The translations under genes were made by a program, and so were the position numbers. A stretch of DNA of 64,000 bases, from assembly GCA_032622095.1 (NCBI GenBank), contig CP136064.1, positions 128,887,605-128,951,604 of the forward strand, in the 5' to 3' direction. Shown here in pieces: positions 10,202 to 25,685 of the stretch (position 1 is the first letter of the stretch; the number at the start of each line of letters is the position of its first letter). Source of the stretch: Siphonodentalium dalli (lineage: Eukaryota; Mollusca; Scaphopoda; Gadilida; Siphonodentaliidae). The notes under the pieces were generated by a model that was not told the DNA's origin, did no database searches, and saw only the letters and a program-made list of their open reading frames with translations.

Positions 10202-13200
10202 CTGGAAAGCAGAAATGAGATAGCAAATAAACTTGTACGCAGCAATTCTTTCCAGACAAGGATAAAAGCTACAAGCAACTAATTTTATAGAGTCGAGTCA
10301 GCATTTAAACAAATCTGGCTGCTGATTGATAGATTATATTGAGGGGAAATTCACTCATCGTCAATAGAAAATGACGATCATTTTTGTTAAGCTGCTTTCA
10401 TACACCTGCGGCTAACGCATGCATGCAGACTAGCGCTTCCACAGGGTGCGGCTGACGCAGGTTAAACGTATCCGATTAAAATAAGTTTTGAAATCAGATG
10501 CATTCAACTGCGTCAGCCTCCAACGAGTCAAATTTATGAAACGAGTTTCATAAAATCTTATATCCCAAACATAACGAATTGAAGATCATGTATATCACAT
10601 AAAAAATCTAGAGCTTTATGTCTTTTTAACAAACAAAAAACATAAAAGAAGCTTACGACAGTATTGCGCGCTCAGGGTGCGATGGAAAATATAGTCCCCC
10701 TATTTGCCTCTTTGTTTTTGTTTTTATTTTCGTTATTGCAACGAAGTTTCACAAGAGTTTAACTTTAATGAACAAATAAATCATTTTGCATTGTCTGGTG
10801 TTGGTGTAATGCGCGGCTTTTCGAAATAGCATTAATCCGCCTGAATCAATAAATCAAGTGATTTTGTTGGCGGGAAGCACGTGCCTATTCATCACTAGTG
10901 ACACATACGGAAATGTGTAATAGCATTTTAAATGATACAAAAGGGGTTTCGTGTGATATATGTATATACGGTTTGAAACGTTGCTCCTATCCCGATAGCC
11001 GCATTCGTTGACCACTGCGTCAGCCACAGGTCTGTGAAAGCAGCATTAGATGGCCAGGAATAGTCGGGTGGGGTCCCGAAGTTATGGAAGGGTCTGGATA
11101 TTTTTGTGCAGTAAATGTATTAGTTGTGGAAATGCAAGACTATCGTTTTAAAAAAAACGAAAAGGGCGCGTTTGTTCTCACCGACTGGTGTATAGGATGA
11201 CGTTATATAAGGGAAAATTTACCACTTGAAGTTCAAATAGGCTTAACCCATCGGTCTTGTATATAGTTAACACTTTCGCCTATGTTTATAACCTAAAGAA
11301 TCCAATACACCCATGACAATGATCAAGTAGCGGCAATAATGACATCTATAATTATCTGCCTTGGAGCAGTGGCAAAGCTGTTACAGTAAGTATTTAAGAT
11401 TTTCTGAGTTATATCGTGTATTTGTGTCAGAGTTATGGGGGCACGGAATCAGTATGAGTAGCAAAAACGGAAGGGGGTTAACTGAAAGTTAGCAGTAGGT
11501 ATTTATGTTAATATTGAATGATTTATTGTGTTAAAAGTCTCCTTTTGTGAGTTTTGTCCTGAAGGCACGAATGGCCTTCATTATAGTTTATAATTTAGTT
11601 TTCGACATTATTATTGACTAAAAAAAATAAATGGCGTGAAATAATTCGATCCCAATCTGCTTCAATCATACATGTATGAACGTTATTATGTGAAGAAGAA
11701 AAAACACTGCATACACTGCCTAAACACCATATCTAATCCAAACAGAATTTTGAGCGTGCTATCTGGTGTTATGTTGTAAAATCCATCCAGTGCTAAAACA
11801 AGGTGGATTGAAATGGTATTATAGGTGTGTATTGTGTTAATTTGTGTAGAAATGTGGTGACTGATTCAGAGTCAGTCAATATGTTAGAAACTATGGTTTG
11901 ATGTCTGGAAGGAAGAGGTGTACCACGTGGGTTTAGCCCCATGTTTACATTTTTGCGTTACCGTGTGTATAGTACGCATGTGGCCAATCGTTTTATGATA
12001 CTAAAGCGGGGGGGGGGGAGAAAATAAAATTGCAGGAAGGTATGCCGTTTTTCTGCATCTGGCAATCTCGGGCACCCACCCCCAAAATATCACTAATTTT
12101 GGTATAAAACCGCACAAAACCCTACTAATATCACTCATTTGACTGGGAAATTATCGCCTTTAGTTCAAATGACAGTTAACCGGTTTCAGAAGCTGTTTTA
12201 ATTGAACATGTGTTTAATACAGTCAAATATGAAGATTTTTTACACATACTGGCTGATAGGCTTTTATTTTGTCCACCACATACATGCATTGGAGATTCCA
12301 GATGAGTGTGTGATGAGAGTATGCTTGGTCTACCTGGGTGGTCAAATTCGACACAGCTAAATGGAAATTCTAATGCATCGATGTAGTGGAAAATATACAG
12401 TAACTCACCAGAAGCTGATAGATGCACACAAAACACTAGTATAATTTAGTGTATAAGGTAAAGGTATATGCATCCAATTTTCAAAAAAAAAACTAATTAT
12501 TATTTTCCCAGCATATCCCCTGCATATCCAGTGAGATATCATTTGCCCCTGCAAGCTATTACATGTGTTTTGGCTATTTTGGTTGTAATACATTTTAAGC
12601 TGATAACATCTCAGGACAGTGAACTCAATCTTCACTTTCGAGTCACTGTTGGCAATTTGTAGACATATCCGTTATTAAAGACGTATTGTGGACTTGTTCG
12701 GGTGCGTAAAACTGACGTTAGTACCCAGGCCAACTGGAGGAATGCAACATTCTAATAAAATTGCAGAAAATTTCAAACAAATCGACCATAGAAAACATAG
12801 AAAAATCGTCTGCACCTCGCTCATTTCTAAATAATTACGTCTCGATTCGGGATACAACTATCGGAATAAACTGACGCAAACATTTCTCGACCGAGAGTAC
12901 TGCATTTAATTGATGTATAAGAATGAAGGTGTGTGTTGTCAATTTGGATTTAATATTTGTAAAAATAATTACTTTTAGCAAGATTATTCTCAATTTCTAT
13001 TCGATCACCCTATCTGAGTGTTTCACATAACTTTAAATGGAAATGAAGAATAATCTTGCTGAAAGTATTATTGTTATGATTATTAATCCAAATTTACAAA
13101 ACACACCGCCAGTCTTATATATTTATTAAATGCAATGAGTATCCATGGCGAAATCATTTGCGTTAGTTTACGCCGATTGTTGCGTCCCGAATCGAGATGT

Positions 13201-16200
13201 AAATATTTACAATTGACGGTAGTTCAGATGGTGTTTTCTATGGAGCTGTATGGTCGATTTATTTGAGATTTTGGCGATGTTAGTAGAATGCAATCATCCC
13301 CAAGTTGGCATAGCGCCTGAGCACTAATTTATCAGTTTCACCCCCCCCCGAACAAGTCCATAATATGCCTTTAATCACCCAACCGGAGTGTTTCACATCA
13401 CTTTAATATTATAAGTGGGGTATAACATGTAATATATTTTTTTTAATCGCTGAGTCCGACGACTGATAACAACATGCATATAGACACGATAAAGCCAACA
13501 TATTATTGCTTTAGTCCAGTGTAACAATATTAGCCCCGTGTTCTTAGCAGTTGTATTACACAAACCGAATAACATAAAGATGTAAAGTCGTTTTTGTTTC
13601 GGGAGTTTTGTATTCGGTTTTATAGGCAAACACACTTTATCAAGTGATTTAGCACAAACAAAGTTCGAGTGCATATATATATGCCTGCCAGAATGCCTGC
13701 ATTTGTACCGGTATTGAAACCTCAGACCATATACAGACCCACCACAGGAGATAACTGTGTTCTAAATGATATATTCAAGTAGATTTGAGTCTATATAAGG
13801 TAACTAGAGGGACACAAACGAGTAAATCTCGGTTTATATATAAACAAATTGCATTACTCATATTTCCAGCCCGACATAGTCTGGAAAAATATCTGAAGAT
13901 CCCGCACCCCGGCATGATTGAATAAATATAGGAAACAGTGCGTATTCGTATGCATTGATCATCTATATATAGTTATACTGACCTGGTGGCGGGAGATTGG
14001 AATGGTGTCGTGGAAAACACTCCATATAACACTCTCGAAACATCCGGGAGTTGTCAAGCTTCCGTCATACCTGTAGAAATATTTCATCACTTCCGGAACT
14101 ATTTGCACCAATTGGATGCTCGGAATGTCTGTCTTGTTACCTGGTTGAAGATATTCAATATAAAGTTTCAGAGGTTTAAGTTCATTTCTAAAAATAATTT
14201 CACGTAATAAAATAATAAATAATATTTAAATATTGACCCAATGCAAAACTTGAAACACAAAATGATTAATAGTAATTTTCATCTGGAACATATTTTCATG
14301 TGTACATACGCTGTAAATGTGTTACATATTTCTATATTTTGTGCATAATAGTATGCATCACAAAAAAAATACCCCTCAACACACAGACATAAACATGGTC
14401 TCTGCATTGTATACGTGAACAAAAAGGGCATATTTCAGGTGATTTTTAAGTTACAGAGTTTTCTGAGATCATACCTTTGAATGCAGCTTCGTGTATATGC
14501 TCAAGCAAAGGAGCGTAACGTGGGTTGTCCTCTTCGGAAATCTGAAACAGTACAGGTTTGTTCAGTTATTTTGTTGTCTTAATCATATGAATGTTTACAG
14601 GCCCAATTCAAATATGGGTTTGAATTGTCAGGCTTATGTGCCTTTTCAATAAAGAAATTACTGACCGTTTGTGAAACACATCAATTTTGTTTGTTCCACT
14701 TTGAAGAAAATCGATCTGTATTCATCCAAAAAGCCAAATCCACCCTAGTCGGATTCCTTATGTCATTTTTGGTTTGTTAAAAGCGATCTGAAAACGGATT
14801 ATGTATGCCTAGTAGGTGTGTATTCATGATTCACTTGTTTCCATTCTTGAATTTTGGCGGGTCGGCATAAATCGGGGTCAACATAATTTAGAGAGCGTTT
14901 CGTATTTACAGAAAACGATAGATTGTGCCATCTGGCGTATGGTGATCGGTGCGATTTGAAACTTCTCCAAACTACTAGATATGACTGTTACATGTATTTT
15001 TTTTAACTTTTGATGTGATCGGTTCATTCTTGTTGGCTACAGTTGTGATCAAAATTTAACACTGAGCCCTATGGAGATTCTAGTACTTTGGATAAATGGC
15101 GCTATTTTGAGTACTATGATATGCGCGTACTGCTATTTCTAAAAAATACTAAGTATGAAACACAGACGTAGTTTTTAAAAGAATGGATATGCTCAGATGA
15201 TTCTTGTTGGGTACAGTTGCGATCAAAATTTAACACTTAACCCTATGGAGAATTTCGTGTTATGCTCAAACGTTGATTGTAATATCACTTATTGGCAATC
15301 GTGCGCAACTATGTATGTAGACTAACACTCGTGTTTGACCCACTGTAACTATCCGTGATTTAATAGATGCAATACATGATATAGTTGTGCCTCAAGATAC
15401 AGTAATGGGCAAAAGTAAGTGTCGAATGGTTTTGTAATATCAATAATATGCAGCCTGTTGAATAAAACGAAAATATTCACAACAAGACTGTTCACGATGT
15501 GATTACATATTATATTATTGTTTTATTTGATACTTGTCTGTCTTGTTGTCCACTGACTAGTTTCTAAAAACCACATCGTTGATCATAACGGGATGTAGTG
15601 TCACAAATACACAGGTATATAGATGGTAGTTTTTCGTTGTCGTTAACTCAATCGTTGTCATCGGAGTCTATCCCACATGCACTGAGAGAATCTGTTTTCG
15701 CAGGATTTGTGCTACTGATAAATGGACATTTCGGTGCAGCTGAGATCTTTACTATAGCGGTATATATAGGCTTTGCTTTCACACTTCCCACGTCAGTTAC
15801 ATTTGGCCAACGTCAGTACAGCGACAGAAACCCAACATTAACCATCAATATTCTGACCACGGTTAATTTCCACGCTTCGTGTATAGCTGTGAAAATCAAG
15901 TAAATTCGAATTTCCACTAAAGTAGAGCTTCATGAGTAAAATAGATATCAACCATAGTTGCATTTCCTACAAATTCCCAGTAGGTGCTTAGTAACCGTTA
16001 CTAAGGAGCTATCGGGACAGGTGGCAAAGTCTCCCGATCTTATAATGACCAGTGGCCTATGCAGAAAATGGCTGCATAGTTTTAGACATACATGTGCCCA
16101 ACTTTGAACAAAACCAGCATCATGTGATTAGACACTGACTAAATTAAGGCAATACCAATGAATGATTAGTACACCATTGTGACATTTGATTAGCAACCGT

Positions 16201-19200
16201 TGCTAACCTTAGATAAGACACTTTGACGGCCAGGTATATCTCAAATTTCACATTTTGGGTATTAACTGCATGCATCGGAAACGCAAACGTTGAATTACGA
16301 CCCTGTCAGCTACAATTGCAATTTATAGTTAATTCCCGGTAATTTCCTAGACTAAGTTTCTCGATCTTATAATGATCAATGGCCCATGGGGCACTAACAT
16401 GTACAGTTTCATATCTGTGTCACCATTTGAACATAACCAATACCATCCGACTATAGACACTATCTAATTTACGGGGAAATGCCACGGCCCAAAATGTTGA
16501 TCGGTTCAAAGCCAAGTATATTATTGGGGGGAAAACGATCCATTTAAACCTAGTCGATGGTTTGTTCACAACAGATGGAGTCATGATACATTATGAAGGA
16601 TGATGGAAGATCCCCTCAACTATGTTCTTCGACACAGTATTGTCCCTGCACTGTGTCACTTGCATCTTACTGTGTTGTACTATATATAAAGACCAAGCAC
16701 ATAATGCACACATATATCTTCTTATAAATAAAGTATCTTTTAGAAAGTGTCCAGAGATGTCTTGCCTATTTATACTGACAATTTATTTATATTCTTGTGG
16801 CAAAGGATTTGAGGGAGTGATTTGTTATGTTGACTAAGGTGTTAATTTAGTATGTGAAACATGTATGCCGGGGGGATGTATCAAGTGGACGGAGAAAGTA
16901 TTTTCTTTATCATCAGATGAACAAAATTTAAACTCCCAATTTTGATAAACCCGACCAGGAATTATAGAACAACCATCTATATATGCCCAGCAATATTTAG
17001 CAATACATATGGACATGATAACATTGTTTAACATTTTTAAACAATACCACCCTATCCACATGTATGTCTAAACATATCATTGGCATATATGAGTTGTTGT
17101 AGTTGTTACATTGATGCTGGTCGGGTTTCTCCAAAGTTAGTACAAAAACAGAATGACCCATAAGCTACGGTGGCTCGTTTAGGACATGGGAATTTTTTTT
17201 TTTTTATTTCGTGGCCACGAAATACTAATTCGTGGTCACGAAATTACTAATTCGTGGCAACTAAATACTAATTCGTGGCGAATTATAACTGATTGACCTT
17301 TGCATATATCCAGATACCTTTACGGTATGATAGGATAGGATATGATATTTTATTTCAATATACACATAGTAATACATAATACATTTGACAAATATTGTAT
17401 TGTATATTCGAGGGGTGGCATAGTCAGGCTAGACTGTCTTACTGCCACCCTGCTACGGTATGGTTACACTTGATGAACCAATGCGTACGATCGCAGATAA
17501 TTAAGCTACTATACACCCCTTATGGTGTGGGACCCGGTCTCTATGGGGATATGAACGTCCGATATAAACTAGCCCAGAGAGAACTGGGAAACACGGGTCA
17601 GGTGGCTCCAAGAAAAACTGAATATTCATTATTTTTTACCACAAATGATCGAATGGGAATGACATTTCACTCGGCATATCTATTGACCGATTTAAGTCAA
17701 ATAAGGGGTTTTGTAGGGTGGGCCCAAAACAAACTTATAAATAGTCACCCCTTTCAACCATACCCGATCCAAAATGGTCGCCGCTCAGAAGGGGTCAAAT
17801 AGGGTACACATTATTTCTCGGTCACTTGACCGATATAGATCAAATAAAGGGTGCTGTACGGTGGCTCGAGCAGCAAGCTCAATTTTCACACCTTCAGCCC
17901 ATTCGAGCGAAACTGATAAATGATCATTGGGGTCCATATATGGTACAATGTGGGGTGAAGAAGAAGATCACTCGATCTTTTCGACCATCCTGGGCGCTTC
18001 GCGCCCATCTACTTTAATCATATGGTACAATGCAACTGCCCCAACCATTTTAGGTAGAATACGGTGTGTTGTATAGGGAGACAAACTAAATATTTACCGG
18101 CTTTCACCATCCCCGAACCAAGATGGTCTCCCCCAGATGGGTTCAAATATGGCACCTATACAATTTCTCGGCCCCTTAACCGTTTGATGTGGTAGAATTG
18201 GTGCTGTAGGGTGGCCACAAGATATACTGAACGTCGTGGGTGCCACATGTGACCCAACCTCAGGAAGGCGGCAACTTTGGATCGGGTTGGTGAAATGGTG
18301 ATTACTTAATTTGTTTTACGGGCCACTCTGCAACACCCTTTATCTCAAATCGCCGTGGATCATGCCAAGATGGTGGACAACTACAACCAGATCATCTCTA
18401 TCCGCTTCCATTACAACAATGGGACTGACGATCGTATATCACAATTAGTTATTTCGTGGCCACGAATTAGTATTTCGTGGCTAAGAAATAAAAACAATAT
18501 TCCCATGTCCTAAAAGTTTTGACTGACACTTACATAAACATGACTCGCAGAACTGTTAGCACAAAACTCCGTATTATGCGGTACTTCGTCCTGGCAATAA
18601 ATATAATTTTTTTCAATTGATGAAAAAACAACACCAATCAATTTTACAACGACATTCTGAAACTGTAATCATGATAAACATTACATTTGCAGAATAGTGG
18701 ACATTATCACTGGAGCACGTCATTGTGATGTATATGATTGATATGAACCACATTTTTAATCAACCACTGTATCTGGTGGCCTGACTATAGTGCAAGTTAA
18801 TTTGGTAAGCTCACATGTAGTTATGATAGATTACATGTAAGAGCCATGCATATATTATAGCCATTAAGTTCCACCACTGTGAACATTATAGGGTCCAACG
18901 TTAGTTTTGTTCGCAACTGTAGTACACTACTCGCGGAGACTTATCTGACGACATCATTCTCAAAGATACATTTCAGAGTCATACTTGACATATGTGCATA
19001 ATACAAACTCGCACAATTCATGAAAAGGCTAATCGTGTAAGTTAATAAACAGTAAACGCTCTTTAAATTTTTAAAACCGTCCAAACAATTTGTTTCCACT
19101 AAAATGTCAGACTGGAAACAAGTAGACTCTGAAAGTATACCGCCATATTTGATAATTTTGTTAATTTCAACTCGCACATCCACCAGAAGGTTAGTTATGA

Positions 19201-22200
19201 TGATTAATATTTGTATAATAAGCAAACGCTCTTTAAATTCTTAAAACAGTCCAGAAACACTTTTTTTTTTCAAATAAAGTTTCAACTGGACACAGGTAAA
19301 CTCTGAAGATAGACACGCTATTGATAAATAAACCACTCGCATGTCGTTTTAGACAATCCGAAATTACGCAACAGTTGTTTTCGACCAAAGGAATCTGACT
19401 TGTGAAATCAGCGAGGGTGGGGGTAGGGTTAGCTTTTCTGCGATATCTTCACAAAAAATCGATGTATCGAAGTTTTGTTTGTGGTATATGATCAAGACAT
19501 CCTAGTAGATTATTCATGTTCGTCTATATGTGATCTAGCTGATATTAAGAATATACAATACCTTAATATTTGGGAAAGAAAATTGAAAATGCAGTCATAA
19601 ATACAATTCATCTGATGATTTTATGATAAAATTCCACATTGAGATATGAAATTATGTAATTTGTGGCAAGATCTATCCATGTTTTTAGATTTCTAAGAAC
19701 GAAGAAAGCCACTTACCGAACTGTCTATGCGTAATAGCATTTTTGTATTACCAGGTGGACGGGGGAAAAATAGAGGGGTACACAAACAAAAGCCTCACAC
19801 AAACCTGTTTCCACTAAAATATCAAGCTGGAAACAGGTAGATTCTGAAAATAGACACACTGGTGGTATAGAAACTGTTCTCATATCGCTTTTAACATTCC
19901 GAAAACGCGCGACCATTTTTTTTCAACATAAGGAATCCGACTACCCCCCAAACTACATTATCGGGAGACATTTGGGGTGTTTAGTTATGGGTTAAACGTC
20001 GTTTTAGACTATGCCACGACGAGGGACATGTGTGGACAAACAGTAGTTGGGAGTGGTCTTGAAATTTGTTTTAGGCAGATACTCTCGTTAAAGTCACGCT
20101 AAGTGGTTGCTAATACAGATATGTTTCATCCGAATTGAATTTGCGTGTGCCAACCATTCATGCACGGCTATACAGCCAAGATTTGTGTAGCATATTCTAT
20201 TATGACATTCATGTAATATGATTACGTCAGTACGAATTAGCCAGGTTCCCATGGTGACAATATGATTTCCCGGTAGGCATTACGATTCATATGTTTTTTA
20301 ATGGTCGAAACTAGTATTATTCGTAACTGAAAAATACATCTTAGTTCTTATGTTACGATCATAGTTTTGATGAAATGTAAATCCTCAATGCATAAAGTGA
20401 TAGACAATACTTATGAAACTTTACAGTTTGCAGACGGAGGATGAAGCTTGTTATCTGCCTCGTAGAATTTAATTCGGAAAAGGCTGCACACGCGTAATGT
20501 GTTCGCCTTTCACTAACTACTGTATAAATATGGCTGTAAATAAAAAACGACACTAGTAATAGCTGATAAGCCAACCCATCACTATTCAGTTATGAGTAAT
20601 ACTAATTTCGACCATTCTAAAACATGAATCGGCATGCCATTTTAAGCCATAAAAAGAACAAAGCTACATGTTTCACAGTTAAAACTCAAATTTATGTACA
20701 TGTAAAAGTAAAATATCTTAATGGCATACTTTTGGGGTTACACGTAAGGCGTGAAATTGTCCAGTCGCTTGTAAACACAGTTTTTGTTTTAACAAGTGAA
20801 TCCGTACATCATGACAATACAGTACCAGCCAGAGGAAGTGGTATTTTTAGGCGCACCTTTATTACGATATTGAGCGTGCTTAATTTAGAAAAAGACGTGA
20901 TTATAGCACACTACCAAAAATCTGTCGCGCTTATTATTGCAACATTGAACGCAAAATATTGCGATACTAAGCGCGCTAAATTTCATACAGACCGATAGTG
21001 TTATATTTATATTAGACCAATACTGTGCATATAGATTATAGTGTACATATAGCGTATACATATAGTATTTACAACTATAATTATTTACATATCTAAAACA
21101 TTGTCAATATTTATACAATAAACAATATTGCAATAATATCACAAGCGACATGCTTATAAGCGTTTCCACTTGCAATATTATTGCGATATTGGGCGCGAAA
21201 ATAGCGCGCTTAATATACCACTTCTTTTGACTCGTACTGTATATATCAATAACAGCTAGTTTGGATTGGAACCTTCAAGACAACAGCAGATCCCATAATG
21301 ACTGTGCGCGATGACTTGGCGACAATGTTCTCCTGTAGTCGTACATTTTCCATGAAATTTGAAAGCATGATGCATCAAACTGTATATTCATTGGTATCAC
21401 GACACTGACTTAGTATCAATATCAGTGCGTCAGCCAAAGATAGTTTGATAAGAACATCCAAATTGATGAAAACGGAATGAATTTGTCCGTGTAACTGTAA
21501 AGTTGGAATTGTAGATATGTAATCATCCGTCACTGCATGCGCGGCGTCAGTTCATTGTTTACGGTGTTGTTGTTGACATTGAAGCTCTTGTGAATTACAC
21601 TGGGGCGCACAGTACATGTATATCCTCTCTTGTAAATGTACATGCATGTGCTTTGAAACAATCAGATTCTGAACACTGTCAACTGCATTGTCAACATTCT
21701 AATAGTAATACATGTAGCTGCTCGTTGAGTCGTTGTTGTTATTATTGTCACTATTGGTTGACATCGAAGCTCGTGTTAATTGTACCTGTATCCTCTTGTG
21801 TTAGTGAATGTGCCAATGTTTTGATACTAAGTCACAACACGGCACTGAGTCGAATGAAGTCAAACCATGGATCACGCCATGAAATTGGTGAATCGATTGG
21901 CATGAATCTTTGCTCTCGAATTTAGTGGAAATTGTCAACGATTAAGCCGATTTTCGCACAATTGAAACTTGTCCGGTTATCAAAGAAACCGAAATCAGAC
22001 CGTACCGTACTCACGATAATTCGTACGGTTCCGCATAACTCACAATACAATGAATGCCGGATAAATAATATATATTAAATATATTAAATATCAGCAGAGT
22101 AAGATTCAGTCATACTATATGGAGTAATTGCCGTATATAATATGGTCGCCGATAAATATACTATTGAATTTTGACGGCATGACTTTGAATCACGAAAATA

Positions 22201-25200
22201 TTTAATTTAGACAATTTTCATGGGCACATAAAACAACGGTATGGGACCGTCAAACTGATGAAACGGTATGGGACCGTCGATTATCAAGGAGATGCCCGTC
22301 TACATGTATACACAACAATATTTTAATAAAAAAATATTTCCCGAACCTATTCCACCCTGACTGTCGATCTCTGACTACAACGGAATTACTTTGACAACAC
22401 TAATTTACGTTAAGCCACATACTTAGATTCCTGATGATCAAAACATAATTTGGTTACAGAATTATATGGGATAAAGTTCAAAAACATTTTTTTTTCATAA
22501 AACCAATATGTGTAATGAGGATGAATGGGTCACTATCCTCAAAAACAGTGCTGAAGGGTACACACGTTTTTAAAAATGTGCTGAACGGTACGCATGATTT
22601 GAAATCTCATTCTAAATTACGTTTAAATTTCGTGTCTGCCATGATTTATTTTAGAGAATATTTTGTTTTTACTTTCCAACAACAAAATGAATTGAAAACA
22701 AACTGCCAAAGGGCGCTGGACTTCGATCACAAACCCTGTGTACACCATTCAGCACATATAAAAACATGTGTACCCTTCAGCACTTTTTCAAAACATGTGT
22801 ACCCTTCAGCACCTTTTTGGTGAGACTGACTCCTTCAGTGGGGCATTCGTCATCTATGTTTTAATCCTGGTCCAGTAAGACCCACGGTTTAGCAGACGAG
22901 TCTCTGCATCGTCCAGATAATTAAACTTTATTCGTAGTCGATACCTTACCACAAAACAAGAATACTTGTCTCAAAGTTATATACCAACATAATCTTCTTG
23001 CCATCACGATAACCGGCGCAGTTGCATTTTAGACAAAATATATTAGTGAAATATGTAGGGTGCCTGGCAAGACAAAATTTTAATCCGAAGCATGGACCCA
23101 GTCATGAATAATGATACCACAGTGACTGATAAAGTAGACAGCGAGAGCAGCGAGTCAACATAGCTTGGTTATAATACTTACGTGGAAGAAAATGCCAAGT
23201 ACAGCCAATCCATTGGGCTCAGTTGCAGCAGCTCTCAGAGTGTCAAACCGTTCCGAGTAATGGACAATGTGGAGCTGTAAATGATTGGAATCGTATAAAC
23301 AGATGACGTAACATCGCTGGAATGAGAGCACTTGTAACAATAAAATGGAACATTAATCTAACGTTTGTTTTTTGGGCAACAGTCTCAACAGAGATGAGTA
23401 AACATTGGAACCAGAAAATTATCATCCTTTTGTGTATGCGGACGATGTATGCTTTGGTGTCGGAAAACGAGGAGGTATGCAGTGTATGTTGGACAGTTGA
23501 ATCATGGTGTAGGAAATGGCTATCCTGTGTGAACATGTCGAAATCAAAAGTCATGCATTTTCGTAAACCCCAGCGCAGCAGATTGGATTATCAGTCCAAA
23601 AATAGGAGTTAAGGCAATGGGCAGAACGTCGGATAATTTGCCATACTACTGTGCCAACGATCTTGGTCTTGATGCTCAAGTCTTCTTAGTCCACAACAAC
23701 TTGGGATATTGACTCTGCAAACAAGGTTACATATGTCGATGAAACCATGAACAAGCAAACGGGGCGAAATGTATTACACGAGTGTCAAACGCTTGCGTTA
23801 AACGGGCAGTTAGCTGAGAGCTCAACGAAATTATGTGAAAGGTGTACGCGCCGTATGTAACCTAAACGCACGAGTTAACGCATGAATGCGAAAGGTGTAC
23901 GCGCCGTATGTAACCTAAACGCATGCGCTAACGCATGTATGTGAAAGGTGTACGCGCCGTATGTAACCTAAACGAATGCGTTAACGCATGTATGTGAAAG
24001 GTGTACGCGCCGTATGTAACCTAAACGCATGCGTTAACGCATGTATGTGAAAGGTGTACGCACCGTATGTAATCTAAACGCATGCGTTAACGCATGTATG
24101 TGAAAGGTATACGCGCCGTATGTAACATAAACGCATGCGTTAACGCATGTATGTGAAAGCAGCTTTAATCAATCAATCAATTAAATTAGATTCAGTATAA
24201 CTGGGATCACACAATAACTGGAAACAAGATGTATACCTTTGGCGTAAATTGTGAAGAAGCAGTTTATTTCTCACCTCCATGGGGTACGCCTGTCCATTCA
24301 CTGTGTGCTCGGATCCTTGCCAGTCCTCTGATCCCCAGTGGAAATGGAACTGGGCTGTTTTATAGTTACCGCTCAGCCCTGCACCATGTATGTATTGGCT
24401 TCCTTCAATAATATCTACTTGCACTGGAAATATAAACATTAATTACATGGTGGATGGTTATACTTCTTGGATTGATTTCTAAAATCAAGTGGTAAAAATA
24501 ACCACTTGATTTTAGTATTATCCATCTTTATCTGCAAGACCGTCCGTTTGATCTCGTGTTTCTGGCCCAGAAACAATTGAAATAACAAACTTCAGAAATC
24601 GGCATCTGATCACTCTGAGCTTTGATGTGTAGGTTCCTCGACTCGAATCAAATATTTTTTACCCCCGAAGCCAAAGAAATAGTAATTTAGGAGCGTCTGA
24701 TCGGAATGAGTACCTTTGATGTTTACCTATTAGTGGTAATCAAATTGTTCGTCGTCGTAAAAACGGGAGGATCTTGCCAAACACAAAGCGCCTATCTATG
24801 ACCTGGTAACCAGGGGGGGGGGGTAGTAAAAACTTTGCAGGAAGGTATGCCGTTTTTTGGCATCTGGCATTTTCGGGGACCCACCACCCCCAAACCTGCA
24901 AATAAAAAAATTCTTACTCCCTATTTTTTGACACCCCCCCCCCCCCAAATTTCACTAAAATTGGTCTAAAATCTCATAAGACTCTACTGATATCACTCTG
25001 ATGACTGGGAATGATCTCAATTAGTTCAAATAACAGTTTAACTTGTTTCAGAAGCTGTTTTAATTGAATTTTTTTTTATAAATTGCTGATCATCTGTAAA
25101 CCTAGGTCATTGTGCAGAGTACACAAAATTTCATAATTTCTAACTATCTCCTGATTAGTCTGTCAACCAGCCCATTATCTAACATATTGCATACCACTTA

Positions 25201-25609
25201 TGTTAGTCTACTGGAGCAACTTGCTTCTATTACACTAAACTAGCTCAAACAGGCTCCATTTGGGAGCCTATATTCAGCATTGGAGATACATGTGGCCCCC
25301 TTTGTTGGACTTCGCACACACATTTTGATCTTAGACAGAGCCTTCACTTAGCGGCGGCCCCTTTGTGCGCTTCAACCACATTTGGTCATTGAAACATTTT
25401 GATTTATATATATTGTTTTAGCATACTTTTTTTTTAAAGATTGAATTCCTTGCTCAATTTAACAAAACCAATTTAATTTAATTTTGTTAATTAAAATGTT
25501 TGAAAAACTCATTTCATTATAACATCCGCCAGAGTACCCCGAGTCACCACACCAAATTTGGTTGAACTCGGTCCAGGGCTCTGAGAGAAAATCCGGACAA
25601 ATCCTACTC

Positions 25610-25685
<76 letters not shown>

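Noticed and set aside
15598-15903. 101-aa ORF
   Set aside because: No recognisable domain or splice context; low-complexity start; likely chance.
20624-20998. 124-aa ORF
   Set aside because: No domain, lies in a carbonic anhydrase intron and overlaps ATATTGCGATATT repeat motifs; likely chance.
23836-24160. Possible CRISPR-like array of 53-bp units
   Set aside because: Units are uniform along their whole length with no variable spacers, so this is a minisatellite.
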